Positions 7,055-15,064 of a stretch of 40,737 nt of DNA are shown here, in pieces. The stretch is from positions 1-40,737 of the forward strand of contig NZ_ASJB01000008.1 in the NCBI RefSeq assembly GCF_000478275.1, read 5' to 3'. Made by a program: the position numbers and the translations under genes. Below the pieces are notes generated by a model, which saw nothing but the letters and a program-made list of their open reading frames with translations, was not told the DNA's origin and made no database searches. Within the stretch, counting starts at the first letter, position 1. Each line of letters begins with the position of its first letter. Origin of the DNA: Amycolatopsis orientalis DSM 40040 = KCTC 9412 (GTDB taxonomy: Bacteria; Actinomycetota; Actinomycetes; Mycobacteriales; Pseudonocardiaceae).

Positions 7055-8680
7055 TTACTTCGCCGCGCAGCGCGTGCCCTCGTCCGGCACGGCGCCGTCC
7101 ACCAGGTACTTGATGCCGATCTGGTCGACGCACGGGACGCCCTGGAGGAACACCGTGTGCTGGTTGCCCTCGAACGTCAGCAAAGCTCCCTTGATCGCTT
7201 TCGCCAGGTTGACGCCCGCTTGGTAGGGCGTCGCCGGGTCGTTGGTCGTCGAGATGACCAGCGTCTTCGGGAGGCCCTCGACGTTGGGCTGGTGCGGCTC
7301 GGAGGTGTTGGGCACCGGCCAGAAGGCGCAGGAGTCGCGGGCGGCACCGTCCGGTTTGCCGTCGTCGAGGAACGGCGCCGCCTGCGCGTACCGCTTCTGC
7401 GCGTCGAGGATCTTCGCGGGATCGGTGACCCGCGGGTCGTCGACGCACCGGATCGCGACGAAGGCGTCCTGCGTCGTCCCATAGCGGCCGTCGGCGCCGC
7501 GCTCGTTGTAGAGGTCCGCGAGCTTTTCCAGGGCGTCGCCGCGCTGACGCTTCAGTTCGTTGAGCGCGGTGTTCAGCGTTTCCCAGAGATCTTCCTGGTA
7601 GAGGGCCTGGATCACGCCGGTGGTCGCGTCCTCGTACGACAGCTTCCGGCCGTCGCCGACCGGGACCGGGAAGTCGATCAGCGGCCGCACCAGATCCTGG
7701 AACGCCTTCGTCACCCCTGCGGCGTCGCGTCCGAGCGCGCAGTCCTCCCGCGCGGCACACCAGGTGGAGAACTCCCCGAACGCCTTGCCGAAGCCCTGCC
7801 CCTGCGCGACCAGCGACTCCACCGCGTCCTGCTCCGGGTCGACGGCCCCGTCGAGCACCAGCGCGCGGACGTTCGCCGGGAAGGCCTCCGCGTAGGCGGA
7901 TCCGATGCGCGTTCCGTACGAGTAGCCGACGTAGTTCAGTTTGGGGTCGCCGAGCACCGAACGCAGGATGTCCATGTCCTTGACGACGTCGCGGGTGCCC
8001 ACGTTCGCGAGCATCGCCGTGCCGTGTTCGGTCCGCTGGGCGCACTTGGCCGCGAAGTCCTGGGACTCGGCCTCCTGCTTTTTCACCCCGTCGGGTGAGC
8101 CGTCCGTCTCGCTGTCGTCCGCCCGGTCCGCGTCGCGTTCGGCGTCGGTCAGGCAGCGGATCTGCGGCTGGCTCGCGCCGATGCCTCGCGGGTCGAAACC
8201 GACAATGTCGAAGCGTTTGCCCAGCTCGTTCGTCGCCGTCCGGGAGGCCAGACCGGCCGCGGCCGCCATGCCGGAGGCGCCGGGGCCACCGGGGTTGACC
8301 ACGAGCGCCCCAATCCTTTCGTCGGTTTCCAGCGCCTTCCGGCGCAGCAGGCCGAGCGTGATCGAGTCGCCTTCAGGCTTCGCGTAGTCGAGCGGGACGG
8401 TCAGCCGGGCGCACTGTGCGTCCTTCACTCGAAACGCCGCTTTTGCGTCATCGGATGTCGCGTAGGGTGCACAGTCGGCCCAGGTCAGACTCTGTCCGTA
8501 GAACTTCTCGAGTCCCGCGGGCACCTGGCCGGACGGGGCGTGCGATTCGGTCGCCGGAGGCGGCGGCTGAGTTCTACCCTTTCCCGACGAGCACGCGGCG
8601 AAAGTGACGGCGAGCAGGCCGGACAGCGAGATCGCGGCGAATCGGCGGGCACGGGACCTGGCGCTGACATGAGTGGACAC
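7055..8680 (-). CDS. Hip1-like lipoprotein serine peptidase (copy 2)
   Basis: A 541-residue paralogue of the neighbouring hydrolase, probably from tandem duplication. Starting at GTG 8680 gives a proper lipoprotein signal (Arg-rich start, then LAVTFAAC with Cys30), a Pro-rich linker, NPGGPGASG, the nucleophile motif GYSYGT, the acid in TTNDPATPY and the His in NQHTVF. This copy has Asn where copy 1 has the first Asp of DDP, leaving a single Asp as the likely acid. The frame stays open far upstream, but that part is the reverse of secA2 and is rejected. CACGAT lies 6 nt before the GTG. The gene diverges from secA2 across 96 bp. Role: probably trimming of peptides or envelope proteins; substrate unknown. 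Confidence 0.87.
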   Translation of the reverse strand: MSTHVSARSRARRFAAISLSGLLAVTFAACSSGKGRTQPPPPATESHAPSGQVPAGLEKFYGQSLTWADCAPYATSDDAKAAFRVKDAQCARLTVPLDYAKPEGDSITLGLLRRKALETDERIGALVVNPGGPGASGMAAAAGLASRTATNELGKRFDIVGFDPRGIGASQPQIRCLTDAERDADRADDSETDGSPDGVKKQEAESQDFAAKCAQRTEHGTAMLANVGTRDVVKDMDILRSVLGDPKLNYVGYSYGTRIGSAYAEAFPANVRALVLDGAVDPEQDAVESLVAQGQGFGKAFGEFSTWCAAREDCALGRDAAGVTKAFQDLVRPLIDFPVPVGDGRKLSYEDATTGVIQALYQEDLWETLNTALNELKRQRGDALEKLADLYNERGADGRYGTTQDAFVAIRCVDDPRVTDPAKILDAQKRYAQAAPFLDDGKPDGAARDSCAFWPVPNTSEPHQPNVEGLPKTLVISTTNDPATPYQAGVNLAKAIKGALLTFEGNQHTVFLQGVPCVDQIGIKYLVDGAVPDEGTRCAAK

Positions 8681-8712
8681 GGTTGGATCGTGCCATCGGC
8701 CGTGGAACTCGG

Positions 8713-8746
8713 CCGCACCACCACCGCGTTGGTGGTACGGGTGCGG
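8713..8746 (+). promoter_or_regulatory. Stem-loop in the secA2 upstream region
   Basis: Thirteen base pairs in two blocks (8713-8719 with 8740-8746, and 8720-8725 with 8731-8736) close a 5-nt loop with a 2-nt bulge. It ends 30 nt before the secA2 GTG and sits in the only gap between secA2 and the divergent hydrolase. It could be an mRNA leader structure or a protein operator. Function not known. Confidence 0.45.
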
Positions 8747-8776
8747 ACGGCAGAAGAAACAGACGGGAGCACAGGG

Positions 8777-11104
8777 GTGGCAGCACTGATCAGCCGGGTG
8801 GGCAAGAAGCTGCGCCGGATCATCCAGCGGCCGGGCAGCGTCGAGCTGACCCGCTACGAAGCGCTGCTGCCGGCCATCGAGAAGCTCGAGCCCGAGTTGG
8901 AGAAGCTCTCCGACAAGGAGCTGACAGAGCGGGCCGGCAAGCTTCGGGACGCGGCCTCGTTCGGCAACGACCAGCTGATCGAGGTGTGCGCGCTCGGCCG
9001 TGAGGCCGCGCGGCGCGCACTCGGCGAGCGCGCCTTCGACGTGCAGCTGATCGGCACGATGGGCCTGCTCAGCGGGCATATCGTGCAGATGGAGACCGGT
9101 GAGGGCAAGACGCTGGCGGGTGCGCTGGCCGGGGCGGGATACGCCCTGCGCGGCAAGCACGTCCACGTCGTCACGGTGAACGACTACCTCGCCCGCCGTG
9201 ACGCGGAGTGGATGGGCCCGATCTACGACCTGCTCGGTGTGTCCGTCGGGTGGATCGAACCGGCTCACTCCCGCGACGAGCGCCGCGAGGCGTACGCGAA
9301 GGAAGTCACGTACGGCGCTGTCAGCGAGATCGGCTTCGACGTACTGCGCGACCGGCTGGTGACCCGCGAAGAGGACCTGGTCCAGCGCGCTCCCGAGGTG
9401 GCGATCGTCGACGAAGCGGACTCCGTGCTGGTCGACGAGGCCCGCGTGCCGCTGGTGATGGCGGGGTCGATCGACCACACCGACGCCGACGAAGAGGTCG
9501 CGAACATCGTCCGGCGGCTGCGGCTCGGCCTGCACTACGAGACCGACGCCGACGGCCGCAACGCCTGGCTGACCAAGGCGGGCGCGTCGGTGGTCGAGAA
9601 GGCACTCGGCGACGACATCAACCTCTACGACGAGACCGGCTCGGACCGGCTGCCCGCGGTGAACGTGGCGCTGCACGCGCACGCGCTGCTCACCCGCGAC
9701 GTCGACTACCTCGTGCGCGACGGCAAGGTGCAGCTGATCAACGCCGCGCGCGGCCGCGTCGCCGAACTGCAGCGCTGGCCGGACGGTCTCCAGGCCGCCG
9801 TCGAGGCGAAGGAACAGGTCAAGGCGACCGACCGGGGCGAGATCCTCGACTCGATCACCGTGCAGGCGCTGCTCGCGCGCTACCCCGAGGTCGCGGGCAT
9901 GACCGGTACCGCGGTCGCGGTCGCCGAGCAGCTGCGCGAGTTCTACAAGCTCGAGGTCGCGGTCATCCCGCCGAACACGCCGAACATCCGTGAGGACCAG
10001 GAGGACCGGATCTTCGGATCGCCGTCGCAGAAGCTGCGCGCGATCGAGGAGGAGATCCGGCGCGTGCACGAGAGCGGGCGGCCGATTCTCGTCGGCACCC
10101 AGGACGTCGCCGAATCCGAGGAACTGGCCGAAAAGCTGGCGAAGGCGGACCTCGAATGCGTCGTGCTGAACGCGCGTAACGACGCTGAAGAGGCCGCGAT
10201 CATCGCCGACGCCGGTAAGAAGGGCGCGGTCACCGTTTCGACCCAGATGGCCGGTCGCGGTACCGACATCCGGCTCGGCGGCAAGGACGGCGAAGGCCGC
10301 GAAGAGGTCGTCGAGCTGGGCGGCCTGCACGTGATCGGCACCGCCCGCTACCCGTCGAGCAGGCTGGACGGTCAGCTGCGCGGCCGGTCCGGACGGCAGG
10401 GCGACCCGGGCAGCGCGGTGTTCTTCGCCAGCCTGAACGACGAACTCGTGCTGTCGAACGCGCCGGACATCCCCGAGGGCATCAGCTCGGACGTGGGCAG
10501 CGGCGAGATCACCGACCCGGCGGCGCTGCGGCAGATCAACCACGCGCAGCGCGTCGCCGAGGGTGTCGACCTGGAGATCCACCGGAACACCTGGCGCTAC
10601 ACGCGGCTGATCGAGCGGCAGCGCGGCGAGCTGCTCGAGCACCGGGACAAGGTGCTGCGGACGGCGCACGCGGCGGAGGTGCTGGAGAAGGCGCACCCGG
10701 AGAAGTTCAAGGAGCTGTCGGAGGCCGTCGACGACGAGGCTCGCGTCGAGCAGCTGTGCCGCGAGGTGCTGCTGTTCCACATCGACCAGCTGTGGTCGGA
10801 CCACCTGGCGTTCCTGACCGACGTGCGGGAGAGCATCCACCTGCGGGCGCTGGCGCGGGAGACGCCGATCGACGAGTTCCACCGCGCGGCGATCCCCGAG
10901 TTCCACAAGATCATCCCGGAGGCGGCCGAGCGGGCGGCGAAGACGCTCGAGGAAGCCGAGATCACCGAGAACGGGATCGACCTCGGTGACGCCGGTGTGC
11001 GGCGGGCGAACACGACGTGGACCTATCTGGTGCACGACAACCCGTTCGACTCCGACTTCGAGCAGACCATCAAGAAGGTGCGGAGCATGATCAAGCGGAA
11101 GTAG
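8777..11104 (+). CDS. secA2: Accessory preprotein translocase ATPase SecA2
   Basis: A 775-residue SecA homologue that drives ATP-dependent export of a subset of proteins through SecYEG. Walker A METGEGKT is near residue 105, the DEAD box VDEADSVLVDEA near 210, INASRGRIxxLQRWPDG-type SecA2 sequence (here AARGRVAELQRWPDG) near 330, and motif VI region QMAGRGTDIRLGG near 490. It lacks the C-terminal zinc finger and linker of SecA1, and it aligns along its length with mycobacterial SecA2 (ending WTYLVHDNPF). GTG 8777 was chosen because GGGAG lies 7 nt upstream. Earlier in-frame starts (GTG 8540, ATG 8669) would overlap the divergent hydrolase gene. A 26-bp hairpin made of two family A copies follows the stop. 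Confidence 0.92.
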   Translation: MAALISRVGKKLRRIIQRPGSVELTRYEALLPAIEKLEPELEKLSDKELTERAGKLRDAASFGNDQLIEVCALGREAARRALGERAFDVQLIGTMGLLSGHIVQMETGEGKTLAGALAGAGYALRGKHVHVVTVNDYLARRDAEWMGPIYDLLGVSVGWIEPAHSRDERREAYAKEVTYGAVSEIGFDVLRDRLVTREEDLVQRAPEVAIVDEADSVLVDEARVPLVMAGSIDHTDADEEVANIVRRLRLGLHYETDADGRNAWLTKAGASVVEKALGDDINLYDETGSDRLPAVNVALHAHALLTRDVDYLVRDGKVQLINAARGRVAELQRWPDGLQAAVEAKEQVKATDRGEILDSITVQALLARYPEVAGMTGTAVAVAEQLREFYKLEVAVIPPNTPNIREDQEDRIFGSPSQKLRAIEEEIRRVHESGRPILVGTQDVAESEELAEKLAKADLECVVLNARNDAEEAAIIADAGKKGAVTVSTQMAGRGTDIRLGGKDGEGREEVVELGGLHVIGTARYPSSRLDGQLRGRSGRQGDPGSAVFFASLNDELVLSNAPDIPEGISSDVGSGEITDPAALRQINHAQRVAEGVDLEIHRNTWRYTRLIERQRGELLEHRDKVLRTAHAAEVLEKAHPEKFKELSEAVDDEARVEQLCREVLLFHIDQLWSDHLAFLTDVRESIHLRALARETPIDEFHRAAIPEFHKIIPEAAERAAKTLEEAEITENGIDLGDAGVRRANTTWTYLVHDNPFDSDFEQTIKKVRSMIKRK

Positions 11105-11122
11105 CTCCGGGCCCCGGAACGA

Positions 11123-11179
11123 AGCGGGGGACCTTTGCTATCACTCTCTTTCGGAGAGTGATAGCAAAGGTCCCCCGCT
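11123..11179 (+). terminator. 26-bp hairpin of paired family A repeats after secA2
   Basis: Positions 11123-11148 pair perfectly with 11154-11179 around a TTTCG loop. A CTCTTTT tract follows at 11180-11186, so this is a convincing intrinsic terminator. Each arm holds a family A core variant, AGCAAAGGTCCCCCGCT, in which both arms carry the same changes from the usual CTTGCT end. It begins 18 nt past the secA2 stop. Confidence 0.85.
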
Positions 11180-11217
11180 CTCTTTTGCGCGAATCCCCAG
11201 GTCAGCGCCCCGGCGAT

Positions 11218-11234
11218 AGCAAAGGTCCCTTGCT
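11218..11234 (+). repeat. Family A repeat, single copy upstream of nadE
   Basis: Exact core AGCAAAGGTCCCTTGCT, 39 bp beyond the secA2 terminator hairpin. It is preceded by CCAGGTCAGCG and CGGCGAT, the same context as the copy at 5420. It lies about 90 bp upstream of the nadE start and could be part of its leader. Confidence 0.85.
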
Positions 11235-11326
11235 CCCTCCCCGCGCGGCACCGGCGCACCGGACCCAGGTGGGCGATTCCACACATCCACTCGTCCCCGC
11301 GGACGCCGGTGGGTGAGAATGTCGGC

Positions 11327-13084
11327 ATGCCGCAACTGCGCATCGCACTGGCCCAGGTCAACACCACCGTCGGCGACCTCGAGGGCAACGCCGAGCTCAC
11401 CGTCGCATGGACCCGCAAGGCCGCCGAAGCGGGCGCCCACATCGCGGTCTTCCCGGAGATGTCCCTCACCGGCTATCCGGTCGAGGACCTCGCTCTCCGC
11501 CCGGCCTTCGCCTCCGCCTCGAAGCAGATGGTCGAAGCCCTCGCCCGCCGCCTCGACGAAGCGGGCTGCGGAGAGGTGCTCACCTACATCGGCTACCTCG
11601 ACCTCGACGAGACCGGCCCGCGCGACGCGGCCGCCGCGCTGTACCGCGGCGAAGTGGTCGCCCGCCAGTTCAAGCACCACCTGCCCAACTACGGCGTCTT
11701 CGACGAGCACCGCTGGTTCAAGCCGGGCCATGACCTCGAGATCGTCCGCTTCCACGGCGTCGACGTCGGCATGGTGATCTGCGAGGACGTCTGGCAGGAC
11801 GGCGGCCCGATCTCCGCGCTGGGCAAGGCCGGGGTGGATCTCGTGGTCGCGCCCAACGCCTCACCGTACGAGCGCGCGAAGGACGACATCCGCCTGCCGC
11901 TGATCGCCCGCCGCGCGGCCGAGGCCGGGGCGCCGCTGGTCTACACGAACCAGATCGGCGGCCAGGACGACCTCGTGTTCGACGGCGACTCGATCGTGGT
12001 CGGCGCGGACGGCCGGTTGCTGGCGCGCGCGCCGCAGTTCGTCGAGCATCTGCTCGTGGTCGACACCGATCTCGACGCGGGCGGGCACACCGCCGAGGGC
12101 GAGTTCGACGGTCTGCGGGTCACTCGTCGAGTGCTCGGCGAGGACCCGGTTCCCGCCTACACCCCGAGCACCGAGTCGGCGATCAGCGAACCGCTGTCGG
12201 ACGAAGCCGAGGTGTGGCACGCGCTCGTCGTCGGCCTGCGTGACTACGTGCACAAGAACGGCTTCTCGTCGGTGACCTTCGGGTTCTCCGGTGGCATCGA
12301 CTCGGCGGTCGTGGCCGCGCTGGCCGCGGACGCGCTCGGTGGCGACAACGTATACGGCGTTTCGATGCCTTCGGAGTACTCGTCCTCCCACTCGAAGGAC
12401 GACGCCGCGGACCTCGCCCGCCGCATCGGCGCGCACTATCGCGTCGAGCCGATCGCCGACATGGTCAAGGTCTACGTCGACCAGCTTCAGCTGACCGGAC
12501 TCGCCGAAGAGAACATCCAGGCCCGGGTCCGCGGCATGCTGCTGATGGCGCTGTCCAACCAGGACGGTCACCTGGTGCTCGCCACCGGCAACAAGACCGA
12601 ACTCGCCGTCGGTTACTCGACGATCTACGGCGACGCCGTGGGGGCCTTCGCGCCGATCAAGGACCTGTTCAAGACGCACGTCTGGCATCTGGCCAAATGG
12701 CGCAACGCGGAAGCCGAGAAGAACGGCGAGACCCCGCCCATCCCGGAGAACTCGATCACGAAGCCGCCGTCGGCCGAGCTGCGGCCCGGTCAGCTCGACA
12801 GCGACTCGCTGCCCGATTACCTCATGCTCGACGACATCCTCGACGACTACATCGAGGGCGACCGCGGCTACGTCGACCTGGTCGACGCCGGCTTCGAGCC
12901 GGAAACCATCGACCGGGTGGTGCGCATGGTCGACAAGGCCGAATACAAGCGGCGCCAGTACCCGCCCGGCACCAAGATCACGTTCAAGGCGTTCGGCCGG
13001 GACCGGCGGCTGCCGATGACCAACGGCTGGCGCGAGGGCGAGGTCGTGATCCGGTCAGCTCAGCGCGACCTGCTTCCCCGCTGA
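11327..13084 (+). CDS. nadE: Glutamine-dependent NAD+ synthetase
   Basis: A 585-residue two-domain enzyme that makes NAD+ from nicotinic acid adenine dinucleotide using glutamine as nitrogen donor. The N-terminal nitrilase-like glutaminase domain (about 1-270) shows the catalytic Glu44 (VFPEM), Lys116 (FKHHLPNYGVFDE) and Cys152 (ICEDVW). The C-terminal synthetase domain (about 290-585) has the ATP P-loop FGFSGGIDSA and the TGNKTELAVGYSTIYGD segment. It is about 95 residues shorter than M. tuberculosis NadE (679) but close to the usual bacterial length. The ATG 11327 is used because MPQLRIALAQVN is the conserved start; GTG 11309 is an alternative. The 3' end overlaps the convergent VOC gene by 30 bp. 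Confidence 0.93.
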   Translation: MPQLRIALAQVNTTVGDLEGNAELTVAWTRKAAEAGAHIAVFPEMSLTGYPVEDLALRPAFASASKQMVEALARRLDEAGCGEVLTYIGYLDLDETGPRDAAAALYRGEVVARQFKHHLPNYGVFDEHRWFKPGHDLEIVRFHGVDVGMVICEDVWQDGGPISALGKAGVDLVVAPNASPYERAKDDIRLPLIARRAAEAGAPLVYTNQIGGQDDLVFDGDSIVVGADGRLLARAPQFVEHLLVVDTDLDAGGHTAEGEFDGLRVTRRVLGEDPVPAYTPSTESAISEPLSDEAEVWHALVVGLRDYVHKNGFSSVTFGFSGGIDSAVVAALAADALGGDNVYGVSMPSEYSSSHSKDDAADLARRIGAHYRVEPIADMVKVYVDQLQLTGLAEENIQARVRGMLLMALSNQDGHLVLATGNKTELAVGYSTIYGDAVGAFAPIKDLFKTHVWHLAKWRNAEAEKNGETPPIPENSITKPPSAELRPGQLDSDSLPDYLMLDDILDDYIEGDRGYVDLVDAGFEPETIDRVVRMVDKAEYKRRQYPPGTKITFKAFGRDRRLPMTNGWREGEVVIRSAQRDLLPR

Positions 13085-13681
13085 GTTCTGCAGTACGGCC
13101 ACCAGGCCGGGCCGGTCGTCACGCCGGACGAGCATGTCCATCCCGAGCGCCCGCACCGCGGTTTCCACCGCGGCGGGCTCGGGGTGGACACCGGTGACCA
13201 GGAGCAGCGGGATCGACGGGAGTCCCCGTGTCGTCGGATGCGGGGTGCTCCCCCAGTCGATGAGGAAGGGCGCGAGCCCGTCGAGGCCGCCGGCGCCGGT
13301 GAGACGCCAGGTCAGCAGTTCGCCGTCGTCGGTGGCGCGCGACATCTCGAACGCCTCCCCCGGGTCGTAACCGCGCTCGCGTGCCTCGGCGATCGCGTTG
13401 TCGATGTCCCGCACTCGTGCGGCCCAGGTGACCAGCGCGGGCGCGGTCAGCTCGTCGATGCCGAACGGCCGCGGCCCGATGTGCTCGGGTTGATCCGGAT
13501 CCGGCCCGACCACCTCCAAGTAGGCACCGGCACCGAGATCGGCCAGATAGTTGGCCGTGCCGAGCCCGACATGCCTGCCACCGCGTACGGGCGTGACACC
13601 GGTCAGATCGGCGACGCGCGCTACGGCCTCTTCGAGATTCGGCCCGGCGTAGACGAGGTGATCAAGCACGAGGTCGTTCAT
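13055..13681 (-). CDS. VOC-superfamily protein (glyoxalase-like)
   Basis: A 208-residue protein with two paired beta-alpha-beta-beta-beta modules of the vicinal oxygen chelate fold. The start LDHLVYAGPNLEEAVARVADLTG and the GTANYLADLGAGAYLEVVGPD strand pattern are typical of the Glyoxalase_3 type domain. Many members are dioxygenases, lyases or binding proteins, and the substrate here is unknown. ATG 13681 has GGAG 7 nt upstream. The ATG two codons earlier would leave only 1 nt of spacing. It diverges from ogt across about 107 bp and overlaps the end of nadE. Confidence 0.75.
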   Translation of the reverse strand: MNDLVLDHLVYAGPNLEEAVARVADLTGVTPVRGGRHVGLGTANYLADLGAGAYLEVVGPDPDQPEHIGPRPFGIDELTAPALVTWAARVRDIDNAIAEARERGYDPGEAFEMSRATDDGELLTWRLTGAGGLDGLAPFLIDWGSTPHPTTRGLPSIPLLLVTGVHPEPAAVETAVRALGMDMLVRRDDRPGLVAVLQNSAGKQVALS

Positions 13682-13776
13682 GTCCATACTCCTACCGCAG
13701 ACGGCGCCTCGGCGGCACCGCGGCACGGGTTTCCCGGCCGGAACGCGGCGAAGCCGAAACTGTCGGACCTGTCTCG

Positions 13777-13782
13777 TACCCT
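13777..13782 (+). promoter_or_regulatory. -10 element for a leaderless ogt transcript
   Basis: TACCCT lies exactly 6 nt upstream of the ogt ATG and there is no ribosome binding site. The layout matches those of glnA and the LprG-like gene. No good -35 is visible. Confidence 0.42.
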
Positions 13783-13788
13783 GGGTTC

Positions 13789-14325
13789 ATGACGGCACCG
13801 GGCTACGCCGTGTTCGACACCGCGATCGGCGACTGCGGCATCGCGTGGAACGAACGCGGGGTCATCGCGGTCCAGTTACCCGAGGGCAGTGAAGAGAAGA
13901 CGAGGGCGCGACTGACCGCGCGCCTTCCCGAAGCGATCGAATCCGCACCACCGGCCGAGGTCCAGCGCACCATCGACGGCGTCGTGTCGTTGATGGACGG
14001 CAAGCGTACGGACCTCACCGGTGTCGAACTCGACTACGAAGGCGTTCCGGACTTCCACCACCGGGTCTACGAGTTCATCCGCTCGATCCCCGCGGGCAAG
14101 ACGCTGACCTACGGCGACATCGCGAACATCCTCGGCATGCCCGGTGGGGCGCAGGCCGTGGGGCAGGCGATGGGGCGCAACCCGTTCCCGATCATCGTGC
14201 CCTGTCACCGCGTGCTCGCCGCGGGCGGCAAGGACGGCGGGTTCTCCGCGCGCGGCGGGGTCGCCACCAAGCGCCGGATGCTGGTCATCGAAGGCGCTTT
14301 GGCGGACGAACCGACGTTGTTCTAG
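13789..14325 (+). CDS. ogt: Methylated-DNA--protein-cysteine methyltransferase
   Basis: A 178-residue suicide repair enzyme that moves the alkyl group from O6-alkylguanine in DNA to its own cysteine. The active-site motif PCHRV places Cys139. The DNA-binding helix-turn-helix (about 104-132, with GQAMGRNPFPI) and the RRMLVIEG C-terminal helix are intact. Length is that of Ogt/MGMT proteins without an Ada domain. Its TAG stop shares the tetranucleotide CTAG with the stop of the convergent DinB-like gene, so the two genes abut with no spacer. Confidence 0.93.
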   Translation: MTAPGYAVFDTAIGDCGIAWNERGVIAVQLPEGSEEKTRARLTARLPEAIESAPPAEVQRTIDGVVSLMDGKRTDLTGVELDYEGVPDFHHRVYEFIRSIPAGKTLTYGDIANILGMPGGAQAVGQAMGRNPFPIIVPCHRVLAAGGKDGGFSARGGVATKRRMLVIEGALADEPTLF

Positions 14326-14918
14326 GCGTTCCCGACCTTCTCGGCGGGACGCCACGGCTTGAGCCAGGGCGTCTCCGGCCAGCCTTCCGCCGCAGCCATC
14401 AGCGGGACCGCGGTCGCGCCATCGATGTGCTCGCGGATGATGTCGGCGTGTCCGGCGTGCCGCGCGGTCTCCTCGATGAGGTGCAAGAGGACCCAGCGGA
14501 CCGACCAGGCGTCGACGTCTTGCGGGTACCACGGCACGCCCTGCGGCACCGGGACCGGCTGTCCGAGGTCGGGGATTCCCGCGATGACGTCCGAAGTACG
14601 GCGCGCGACCTCGTCGTAGCGTGCGAGGAGCCCTTCGACGGTCTCGCCTTCAGCCATCACGTAGTCGGCTTCGTAGTCCTTCATCGCCTCGTCCATGGGC
14701 TTCGAAGGCTTCTGGAGGACGATGTCGATCCAGCCGCTTTCGGTGCTGGCGGTGTGCTTGATCAGGCCGCCGACGCTCAGTGAGCTTCTCGTCGGGACGG
14801 CTCTGGCTTGTTCTTCGGTGAGGCCGTGGGCGGCGATGCGCAGGACGTGCCGCTGCTGCTCGAGGTAGGCGAGGAGGCCTTCGCGCTCGTCGGCGACCGG
14901 GGGGACGTTTCCAGCCAT
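14322..14918 (-). CDS. DinB-fold protein (DUF664 type)
   Basis: A 198-residue four-helix-bundle protein of the DinB/YfiT-like superfamily. Likely metal-binding histidines are His55 (LIKHTAST), His154 and His157 (ETARHAGHAD), the usual three-His pattern. Actinobacteria have many such proteins. Some are mycothiol- or bacillithiol-dependent S-transferases, but no specific function can be given. A GGAAGGAG site lies upstream of the ATG. It is separated from the upstream lysX gene by a large family A terminator. The 3' end overlaps ogt by 4 bp. Confidence 0.8.
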   Translation of the reverse strand: MAGNVPPVADEREGLLAYLEQQRHVLRIAAHGLTEEQARAVPTRSSLSVGGLIKHTASTESGWIDIVLQKPSKPMDEAMKDYEADYVMAEGETVEGLLARYDEVARRTSDVIAGIPDLGQPVPVPQGVPWYPQDVDAWSVRWVLLHLIEETARHAGHADIIREHIDGATAVPLMAAAEGWPETPWLKPWRPAEKVGNA

Positions 14919-14999
14919 GGTGGCTCCTTCCGTTGGGAAGGATCCTTACATCCGGGGCAGGCTCTCCGAGGCGATTCGGCGAGGAAGGCCCAGGAGGGG

Positions 15000-15064
15000 A
15001 GCAAGGGACCTTTGCTCTCGCTCGCTTAGGCAGGCTAAGTAAGCGAGAGCAAAGGTCCCTTGCT
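15000..15064 (-). terminator. 23-bp hairpin of paired family A repeats after lysX
   Basis: Positions 15000-15022 pair perfectly with 15042-15064. Inside, CTTAG (15025-15029) can also pair with CTAAG (15035-15039) to extend the structure. Both arms contain the exact family A core, flanked here by GCGAG instead of GCGAT. The lysX TAG stop (15065-15063) overlaps the start of the hairpin as read on the minus strand. It separates lysX from the DinB-like gene. Confidence 0.8.

Noticed and set aside
7055..11035. A 1326-codon open frame on the minus strand opposite secA2
   Set aside because: Only the part from GTG 8680 is a real hydrolase with a lipoprotein signal. The rest is an antisense frame kept open by GC-rich codon bias over secA2.
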